Positions 26,329-33,305 of a stretch of 59,916 nucleotides of DNA are shown here, piece by piece (position 1 is the stretch's first letter; each line of letters starts with the position of its first letter). The notes beneath the pieces are model-generated. The model was not told the origin of the DNA. It saw only the letters and a program-made list of their open reading frames with translations, and did no database searches. This stretch comes from Chloroflexota bacterium (GTDB taxonomy: Bacteria > Chloroflexota > Anaerolineae > J102). A program made the translations under genes and the position numbers. The stretch lies in assembly GCA_013151415.1 (NCBI GenBank), contig JAADII010000044.1, positions 1-59,916 of the forward strand, in the 5' to 3' direction.

Positions 26329-26367
26329 TTGTCGGCTGCGGCGATCTTGAGCGACATCAGCCGACAA
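26329..26367. repeat. 10-bp inverted repeat upstream of the small conserved gene
   Basis: Perfect arms ttgtcggctg (26329-26338) and cagccgacaa (26358-26367) flank a 19-base spacer, between the end of the regulator gene and the start of the 97-residue gene. The centre-to-centre distance is 29 bases. It may act as an operator for a dimeric regulator or as a transcript hairpin; no U-tract follows on the minus strand. Confidence 0.5.
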
Positions 26368-26491
26368 AGCGACCGAGCGGCCGTACAATTCGCCCCGACA
26401 TCGCAAATTTATATTCAAAATGTTACCATGACCCGAATTTGCGCGACAGCCCCAAAAAGATGCAAAAAGGGTGTAGGTTCTGGATGCTTTC

Positions 26492-29167
26492 TTACTCGGG
26501 AGGAGAAAGCAAGCCGAGCGCGATGGCTTTTTCCACAGCCTGCCGTCGTCCCTTGACCCCAAGCTTTTGATAAATATTGCTGGCGTGACGCTTCACTGTG
26601 GCGGGCGCGATGAACAACTGGGCCGCGATCTCCTTATTGCTATAACGACGGGCGAGCAGGGCCAATACATCCAGTTCGCGATCGGTCAGCGGCTCCACCA
26701 GGGGAGGGGGCGTTTGCGATGAATAAGCGGATTGCGAGACAGGAAAGGCGCTTAATATCTCATCGATGAAATCTTGCGCTGCGCTCCGCCATCTCAGTTC
26801 GCGCAACGGCTCCATGAGCACCGGCCCCACTTCTAAAAAGGGGCGCACCCATCCGCCTGGCTCGGCGAGCATCACGGCCTCTTGCAGCGCCTCCAACGCC
26901 TTTCCCTGTCGCCCTAATTTTTGATGCGCCGCGGCCAACACAGGCAAGATATCAATTTGTTGGCGCACATTGTGCGAAGCTCGCGCCAATCGCCATTGCT
27001 CTTCCAGAAGAGCCGCTCCTTTTTGCCATGCGTCCGCCGACTCGCGCGCCACCAGCACGCGGGCTTGAGTCACGCGTGGCAGCTCCATCCACAAAAACAT
27101 GGTTCGAGCAGGCGCGGAAAAATCAATACCGCGCACAATATGCGCGGCCTTTTCCACGTCTCCCTGCAAAACCGCCAATCGCGCCTGAGCGGAATGCGCC
27201 AAAAGCAAGCCCAATGGGTTCCGCGTAATGGAAGCATAGGTCAAGAGATCTTCCATCACTTCGGTGGCTTGCTCGGTTTTTCCAAGGCCCTGATAGCAAA
27301 GCGCCAGGCCAATATGGCTATCAAGGGGTGCGTGGTGGTCTAGCAAAAAACGTTTTTCAACCGCCTGAGTAAAATGGGACGCGGCTGTTTCCAGATCGCT
27401 CCAGCCCCAATGAATATGGCCCAACAAATAAGCCGCCCAACCCTCGAAAAATGGAGCGCGGCTCCGAAGGGCCATACTTTGGAGGCGGGTGGCGAACCGA
27501 TAAGCCTCGGCCACCCGGCCAGACAACAGATAAACAAAAACAAGCGAACCCAGCAATCGCCCCTTACGCGCGTTGTCTTCACGCTCTTCATTGAGCAACG
27601 CGCGCTGCATGGCAATGGCTTTATCCGCCTTGCCAGCCATTTGGTAAACCGTGGCCAGGTGAAGCTCGGTCGCGCCGCGAGCAAACTTGTTCTCAGATGG
27701 GATCAAAGCCGCCGCGCGCTCGAAATGTCGGATGCTTTGTTCAAGCTCTCCTCGCCAAAGTTGCGGCACGCCGCGGAAAAAAGCGATCTCGCCAAGCATC
27801 GTTGGACTGGCGGCGTCTTCTTCGAGTTGCGCATCCAGTTGTTTGAGAAGCGGAGGAATGGCCGAGATGTGATGACGAAAATGAGCGATCCAGAGTCGAA
27901 TCAAAAGCAGCTTGGGTCTGGTCTTGATGATTCGTTCTGGCAGATAGGAGAGCCATCTTTCCAATATGGGCCAGCGATCGGCGTTCAAGACATGGTCCTT
28001 ATTATCCTCGATAAGCTCAATGGCCCTGTTTGCATCACCCGCAGCCAGCGCATGACGGATCGCTTCGTCGATAAGTCCGTTTTGAGCAAACCATTCGCTC
28101 GCCCGACGATGCAATCGAGCGATTTCAGCTTCACCCAGCTCCCGTCTTAGTTGACGTTTCAGCAAATCTTGGAACAAATGATGATATCGGAACCATCGTC
28201 GTCGCTCATCCAAAGCGATGACGAACACATCCGCCTGCTCCAACCATGCCATAAACGCTTGCCCGCCCATGGGGTCGGACACGGTTTCCGCATCACAAAG
28301 ATGTTCGCAAAGCGGGGCGGAAAACCGATCGAGAATGGATGTTCTGAGCAAATGTTCTTGAATGGGTTTGGGCTGGCTTGCAAAAACCTCATTGAACAGA
28401 TAATCGGTGACCAAACCCTGCACCGGCAGTTTTTCTGCAATTGCATCAAGCTCTTCGATGTCTTTCAGCGAAAGAAAACACAAACGTAAGCCCGTGGCCC
28501 ACCCCTCTGTTTTCGCCTGAAGTTTCGCAGCCTTCTTCTCGTCGAGAGGTTTTCCATACACTTTTTGAGCGAACGTTCGAGTCTCGTCAATGGTGAAACG
28601 TAGATCATCGGTTCGTATCTCCAACATCTGGCCGCGAGCGCGTAACTGGCGAAGATTGAGAGGAGGGTTCAAACGCGAGATCAACACCAAATGCAGGGTC
28701 TGTGGCGCATGACAGAGCAATTTATCGATGAAATCATGCACCGCCATGTCGCGAACAAAATGATAATCATCCAACACCAGAATAAAGGGTTGTTCGATAC
28801 GGTCTAAATCGTTGATGAGCGTTCCGGTCAAGACTTGCGCTGGGGGAAGCTCGGGCGCGCGTAAAAGAGCGTATGTGGAGCGAATGGCCTGAGGAAACAT
28901 GGTTTGCACGGCCGCGATGAAATAGTTCAGAAACATGGCGAGATCGCTGTCGCCTTCATCCAGCGATAGCCAGGCGTTTGGACGTTTGCATTTGTCCAGC
29001 CATTCCAAAACCAGCGTAGTCTTGCCATATCCCGCCGGCGCCACCACCAACGTCAACTTGCGGCCCATGCGTTTGTTTAGTTGCTCAACAAGGCGCGGCC
29101 GCTTGGTCAGGTCGCTAACAACCCGAGGACGATTGAGTTTGGTGCGGATAAGCGTGAAGGGTTCCAT
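26492..29167 (-). CDS. MalT-like LuxR family ATP-dependent transcriptional regulator
   Basis: An 891-residue signal-transduction ATPase of the STAND class. It has an N-terminal nucleotide-binding domain (Walker A APAGYGKTT near residue 45; Walker B-like 'FILVLDDYH'), a winged-helix region, and a long array of TPR-like helical repeats (about 420-800) of the MalT sensor type. The C-terminal LuxR helix-turn-helix (about 820-885) reads 'PLTDRELDVLALLARRYSNKEIA' and 'TVKRHASNIYQKLG'. ATP and an inducer would drive oligomerisation and activation (family knowledge). The start at 29167 was chosen because homologues begin with 'MEPFTLIRTKLNRP'; a codon at 29185 adds six residues. It lies near the upstream end of the minus-strand convoy and is the best candidate for its regulator (inference). 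Confidence 0.9.
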   Translation of the reverse strand: MEPFTLIRTKLNRPRVVSDLTKRPRLVEQLNKRMGRKLTLVVAPAGYGKTTLVLEWLDKCKRPNAWLSLDEGDSDLAMFLNYFIAAVQTMFPQAIRSTYALLRAPELPPAQVLTGTLINDLDRIEQPFILVLDDYHFVRDMAVHDFIDKLLCHAPQTLHLVLISRLNPPLNLRQLRARGQMLEIRTDDLRFTIDETRTFAQKVYGKPLDEKKAAKLQAKTEGWATGLRLCFLSLKDIEELDAIAEKLPVQGLVTDYLFNEVFASQPKPIQEHLLRTSILDRFSAPLCEHLCDAETVSDPMGGQAFMAWLEQADVFVIALDERRRWFRYHHLFQDLLKRQLRRELGEAEIARLHRRASEWFAQNGLIDEAIRHALAAGDANRAIELIEDNKDHVLNADRWPILERWLSYLPERIIKTRPKLLLIRLWIAHFRHHISAIPPLLKQLDAQLEEDAASPTMLGEIAFFRGVPQLWRGELEQSIRHFERAAALIPSENKFARGATELHLATVYQMAGKADKAIAMQRALLNEEREDNARKGRLLGSLVFVYLLSGRVAEAYRFATRLQSMALRSRAPFFEGWAAYLLGHIHWGWSDLETAASHFTQAVEKRFLLDHHAPLDSHIGLALCYQGLGKTEQATEVMEDLLTYASITRNPLGLLLAHSAQARLAVLQGDVEKAAHIVRGIDFSAPARTMFLWMELPRVTQARVLVARESADAWQKGAALLEEQWRLARASHNVRQQIDILPVLAAAHQKLGRQGKALEALQEAVMLAEPGGWVRPFLEVGPVLMEPLRELRWRSAAQDFIDEILSAFPVSQSAYSSQTPPPLVEPLTDRELDVLALLARRYSNKEIAAQLFIAPATVKRHASNIYQKLGVKGRRQAVEKAIALGLLSPPE

Positions 29168-29346
29168 CGAAACCTGTACGACCAATGGGATTCAGAAGCC
29201 CGCAACACCGCGCACCTCGAGTGGCGATGTTGCCCAGATTACAGGAGCCGAGACTCAGCAATAGGTGATAATCGGGCTTGTTTTGGCCGTTGATCGCCTC
29301 CTAAATGAGATGAACGCTGGGATCGCTTCGAAAGCAATGACAGACT

Positions 29347-30510
29347 TTACGTCTCGTCGGTGATGGAAGGAGCCGGAACGACCGCTCCAGAAGAGGTCTT
29401 TGCAGGTTTGGTTGCGCCGCCCAAACCCACCGTGGCTTTAATCTTATCCAGAAAGCCGCCGATCTCTTCCCGGGCTTGCCGCGCGCCTTCATCATCGACG
29501 CTCCCTTTGGGTCGAATAAGGCGCACAAACCCGCGCGTCGTCTCGAATTGCTCCAGAGTCACCAAGATCAACAGCGTCAATGGCACAGCCAGGATCGCGC
29601 CAATCGCGCCCAGCAACCAGCCCCAAATAAACAACGAAAGAAACACAACGATTGGGGAAATGTTCAAATTATCCCCCATCATCTTGGGCTGGATGAAGTT
29701 TTGCACGCTGCCGTTGATAAGAACAAAGCCAATGAACACGATGAACGCGGTGGTGGGGCCGTGCTCGGCCCAGGCCAAAATTGTGGGCGGAATCAGCGCC
29801 AACCAAAAACCAACCGTAGGTATATAACCCAAAAACCAGGCCAAAAGACCCCAGAGCAAAGCAAAATCCACCCCAAAGATAAGCAAAAAGATGGCGTCGC
29901 CTATACCCACCAACAAATTGATCACAGTGGTTACATTCACGTATTCACTGACATCGCTTGTGAAAACCCGAAAACTCTCGACCATGGTGGTCGCTCCCGA
30001 TTCGAGCTCGGTCTGCCCAGACATGGTAAGCGCAGCGCTAAGCATGAAAATGAAAATGAGCAGCGTCATGAACACCTGCACCAACGCATTGGCAAACATG
30101 CCCACCACCCCCAAGGCGATGCCGCTGATCTCGCTGGCGCCAATCTGGTTGAGGTCGACCGAAATCGAGGTCGTTCGCTCGAACAAGGCGTTCCATTCCG
30201 CTGAGCGCGCGGCAATATTGTCGGCGTAAGTTGGAATTTTCAACCTCAACGCATACAACGACCAACCAAACAGCACCATCACCGCCAAGATGCCCCCGAC
30301 AACGGCCACAATGGTGATGACAAAAGCCACCCGGCTCGACACGCCTCGTTTCATGAGTCGTTGAGGCAAAGGCGAAACCGCGATGGTAATGACAAGAGCC
30401 AATAAAATAGGATTGATAATGGCCGCAGTAGTCTTGATGCCCAGCATGATAATAAAAATGCTGGCCAAACCCACCACAAGAAAAATGGGACGCTGCGTCT
30501 GCTCTGTCAT
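29347..30510 (-). CDS. AI-2E family transporter (second copy)
   Basis: A 387-residue homologue of the AI-2E protein at 18320-19483. It has the same helix layout and conserved 'FGVDFALLWGLLAWFLGYIPTVGFWLALIPP' region, split by a long extracytoplasmic segment at about 80-170. The start at 30510 (MTEQTQRP) is backed by AGGAA seven bases upstream; the ATG at 30522 is less well placed. It is the first gene of the minus-strand convoy. The two copies differ widely, so this is not a recent duplication. Confidence 0.85.
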   Translation of the reverse strand: MTEQTQRPIFLVVGLASIFIIMLGIKTTAAIINPILLALVITIAVSPLPQRLMKRGVSSRVAFVITIVAVVGGILAVMVLFGWSLYALRLKIPTYADNIAARSAEWNALFERTTSISVDLNQIGASEISGIALGVVGMFANALVQVFMTLLIFIFMLSAALTMSGQTELESGATTMVESFRVFTSDVSEYVNVTTVINLLVGIGDAIFLLIFGVDFALLWGLLAWFLGYIPTVGFWLALIPPTILAWAEHGPTTAFIVFIGFVLINGSVQNFIQPKMMGDNLNISPIVVFLSLFIWGWLLGAIGAILAVPLTLLILVTLEQFETTRGFVRLIRPKGSVDDEGARQAREEIGGFLDKIKATVGLGGATKPAKTSSGAVVPAPSITDET

Positions 30511-31277
30511 GAGATTCCTCATTGCATCATGCAGGCGGCTCAGCCATTGGACGAGAGCCGAAAAGAACCAGCGATATATTAGATTTTATCACAAATCGCT
30601 TCTCTGCTGTAATTTACAAAACAGAATCGCTTTTCACCGACCGTTTTCAACCTTATCTGACAAAAACAGCCTTCATGACAGGGCGCGAATACATTAAATT
30701 ATTAACAACTTTATATAACTTTACACAGATTTTTTCTGCTCGATGCAAAGGAGAAATGAAAGGAATCATCCATTTTTCGCCTAAACCCTTCAAAAGGCGC
30801 AAATCAACAACCGAACGCAAATGCATCGCAACTGCGAACGCTTTCGATCTTAGGGGAGCGTCTGACAGTCCGCCATAAATGACGCGCGGCATTTTGCCCC
30901 GAAATCGAAACGCACCTCACCTTGCAATCGGTTGCGAAAACAGGGCGTTCTATGATATGATAACCATCCTGGAGCGAGGGTGGGAAACGGCTGGCGGACC
31001 CGCATCCAGGGCAAGGCGAACGCTCACGCCCAACAAAGGCGCGGCTTCGCGCAACAACACGATGGAAGGGTGGCGTCCGCTCTTCTAAGCCGCCATGCCA
31101 GCGACCCGCCAACCATCATCTTCACAATCGTCAATCATTGTGCGCAGACGCGTTTCCTATGGAACGGTTATAAGAGTCTAACATTTTGCTAATGCTTCTA
31201 TGATGAAATGAATATGCTGCTGACAATGCATTGACGAGCAGGCATTTCACACTTTCGACTGTTAGAGGTTGTTCGCC
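30511..31277. other. 767-base gap between divergent genes; AT-rich, no supported gene
   Basis: This region separates the convoy from the YugP-like gene. The left half (30560-30760) is noticeably AT-rich compared with its surroundings. Short frames in both strands lack ribosome binding sites and family-like composition. At about 30931-30960 a TTGCGA and TATGAT with 18-base spacing could form a plus-strand promoter, and the 130 bases after it are G+C rich with a gcgcg/cgcgc hairpin near 31046; a small RNA is possible but I cannot match a known class. Confidence 0.4.
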
Positions 31278-31979
31278 ATGTTTTACATTAGTCCCCTTTG
31301 GCTCATTCTTGCACTTCCCGGATTGCTTTTGGGCCTTTATGCGCAAATGCGCGTGAAAAGCGCCTTCAGCAAATACAGTCAGGTGCGCAATAGTCGCGGG
31401 CTCACCGGCGCGCAGGCCGCCAGAGTCATTCTCGACCATTACGGGCTCTACGATGTGCGCATCGAGGAGACGCAAGGCATGTTATCGGATCATTACGATC
31501 CGCGAAGCAAGACCTTGCGCTTATCGCCCGATGTGGGTCGAAGCCCAACCATAGCGGCTGTCGGCGTGGCTGCGCATGAATCGGGCCATGCTTTGCAACA
31601 CGCGAAGAACTACGCGCCTCTGCAGCTTCGCTCGGCCCTGGTTCCGGCCGTGCAATTCGGCTCGTGGCTTGGCCCGATGTTGTTCATGGCCGGGTTCTTC
31701 TTGCAAGCATTTTCCGGTTTTGGCTTCCAGGTCGCGTTGCTCGGGCTGATTCTGTTCGCGGTCACGGCTGTTTTCGCCATCATCACCTTGCCTGTAGAGT
31801 TCGACGCCAGCCGTCGGGCGAAAAAGGAGTTGGTGGCGGTGGGCATCCTCTCACCCGCCGAGATGGAAGGCGTGAACAAGGTGCTCAACGCGGCCGCGTT
31901 GACTTATGTGGCCGCCGCCATCGCGGCTATTGGACAGGTGCTCTATTACGCGCTCTTGCTTTTTGGCCGCCGGCGCTAA
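31278..31979 (+). CDS. Zinc metallopeptidase, YugP/DUF2227-type (neutral membrane protease)
   Basis: A 233-residue membrane protease of the YugP family. The zinc site is intact: HESGH within 'GVAAHESGHALQHAKNY'. One membrane helix precedes it (residues 1-25) and two or three follow (about 120-165 and 200-225), with 'LPVEFDASRRAKKEL' providing the downstream conserved Glu/Asp. The frame is open from a TTG at 31269, but AGAGG before the ATG at 31278 and the family N-terminus (MFYISPLW) favour 31278. A hairpin terminator follows at 31999-32031. Physiological substrates are unknown. Confidence 0.85.
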   Translation: MFYISPLWLILALPGLLLGLYAQMRVKSAFSKYSQVRNSRGLTGAQAARVILDHYGLYDVRIEETQGMLSDHYDPRSKTLRLSPDVGRSPTIAAVGVAAHESGHALQHAKNYAPLQLRSALVPAVQFGSWLGPMLFMAGFFLQAFSGFGFQVALLGLILFAVTAVFAIITLPVEFDASRRAKKELVAVGILSPAEMEGVNKVLNAAALTYVAAAIAAIGQVLYYALLLFGRRR

Positions 31980-31998
31980 CCGCATAAACGACAAACGC

Positions 31999-32031
31999 AT
32001 GGGACGATGGTCATCAACGCCATCGTCCCAT
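31999..32031 (+). terminator. Intrinsic terminator after the YugP-like gene
   Basis: 12-bp perfect arms (atgggacgatgg at 31999-32010 and ccatcgtcccat at 32020-32031) with a 9-base loop, followed by ttgttcattg. It lies 20 bases past the stop and faces the convergent dehydrogenase gene, so it may work for the plus strand mainly. Confidence 0.7.
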
Positions 32032-32080
32032 TGTTCATTGTGCAGCAAAACGTTGGGCTTTGGGCCGAGACGCCGGTTGT

Positions 32081-32977
32081 TTACAACGCTTTCTCAATCT
32101 CGAATCCGGCCAGATTTTCCAGGGCCTTGACCAATGCATGATTGCCCTCAGAACCAAGACCTTGAGCCTGAAGGGTGCGATAAAGTTGAAACACAAAGGC
32201 GGTCGCGGGCGCAGGGCAGCCGACATCGTCGGCGGCATCCAACACCAGACGGAGATCTTTCTGTTGGAGATCGATGGTGAAACCGGGGCGCCAATCGCGA
32301 GCGAGAACTTGGGGGCCGCGATAACTGAGCATCCAACTGCCGGCCGCGCCGGCCTTCACGGCTTCTAGTGCTTTGGCCAAATCGACGCCGCTGGCCTGGC
32401 CAAACAGCAGAGCCTCGCTCATGGCCAAAGCATGGCCGACCACCAGAATTTGGTTCATAAGCTTCACGGTTTGGCCCGCGCCATGGTCGCCCACATGGGT
32501 GATCTTTTCGCCCATGGCGCGCAACACAGGCAACGCGCGCTCAAAGTCTGCAATTTCGCCCCCCACCATGATGGAGAGCGCGCCCTTGATCGCGCCTTCT
32601 GAACCGCCGCTGATGGGCGCATCGAGCATATGGACGCCTTTCTCACGCAATCTCGCGGCCAATTCCCGGGTGACGGTGGGGCTAATGGTGCTGCAATCGA
32701 TGACCAAACTCCCCGGCTTGGCCCCTGAAAGCACGCCCTCTTCACCCAAAATCACGGCTTGCACATCTGGCGTGTCGCTAACGCAGATAATAATGATATC
32801 GCTTTGCGAGGCGAGATCGGCCGGCGATGCGGCCGCGTGCGCGCCCGCCTGCAACAAAGGCTGCATCTTGCTGGCGGTGCGATTCCACACAGTGAGCGCA
32901 AAACCCGATTTCAAGATATTGTGAGCCATGCCCCGGCCCATAATGCCCAAACCAATAAAGCCAATGCGTTCGTTCAT
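32081..32977 (-). CDS. Beta-hydroxyacid dehydrogenase (3-hydroxyisobutyrate/tartronate semialdehyde type)
   Basis: A 298-residue NAD(P)-dependent cytoplasmic oxidoreductase. The Rossmann signature is FIGLGIMGRGMAHN (residues 6-19), the substrate-binding loop is 'DAPISGGSEGAIKGALSIMVGG' (about 120-140) and the catalytic lysine lies in 'GAGQTVKLMNQILV' (about 168-180). The residues resemble tartronate semialdehyde reductase and 3-hydroxyisobutyrate dehydrogenase about equally, so the substrate is left open. AGGAG lies 8 bases before the ATG. It is divergent from the ABC receptor gene, with a promoter for that gene just outside its 5' end. Confidence 0.9.
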   Translation of the reverse strand: MNERIGFIGLGIMGRGMAHNILKSGFALTVWNRTASKMQPLLQAGAHAAASPADLASQSDIIIICVSDTPDVQAVILGEEGVLSGAKPGSLVIDCSTISPTVTRELAARLREKGVHMLDAPISGGSEGAIKGALSIMVGGEIADFERALPVLRAMGEKITHVGDHGAGQTVKLMNQILVVGHALAMSEALLFGQASGVDLAKALEAVKAGAAGSWMLSYRGPQVLARDWRPGFTIDLQQKDLRLVLDAADDVGCPAPATAFVFQLYRTLQAQGLGSEGNHALVKALENLAGFEIEKAL

Positions 32978-32998
32978 AATGCGACTCCTGAAAGTGGT

Positions 32999-33028
32999 TT
33001 GACAAAGGATGAAACTTGCTTCTATAAT
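32999..33028 (+). promoter_or_regulatory. Near-consensus sigma-70 promoter of the ABC receptor gene
   Basis: A perfect TTGACA (32999-33004) and a perfect TATAAT (33023-33028) with 18-base spacing. The start point would be near 33035, leaving an untranslated leader of about 270 bases before the ATG at 33306. Confidence 0.75.
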
Positions 33029-33305
33029 CGCAACGGATGTATTCCCCTATTGTAAAGACCGCGCCCGGATTTCGGCAAAGAGGTCGACAATCCAAAACTG
33101 CGCACTCGTTTTGGTCTTCATTGCGCTTACATTCGCCCCAAATTCATCCGTTTTTGTCTCGCGATATGGTAAGGAGGCGCCTATTGGAGTGTGTTGGAAC
33201 CATCTATATGAAATGACTCGTTGCGAGATTGCCCGACCAATCGGTCGCGAAGGCATCTCCTAGATGCTGCATTTCCTAACGTCTCTCTCAAAGGAGGAGA
33301 ATCTG
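33029..33305 (+). promoter_or_regulatory. Long untranslated leader of the receptor gene
   Basis: About 270 bases without a supported gene. It includes a small hairpin (cgacc-aatc-ggtcg near 33233-33246) and ends with a strong AAGGAGGAG ribosome binding site. I could not match it to a known riboswitch, but its length for such a strong promoter invites a check. Confidence 0.4.
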
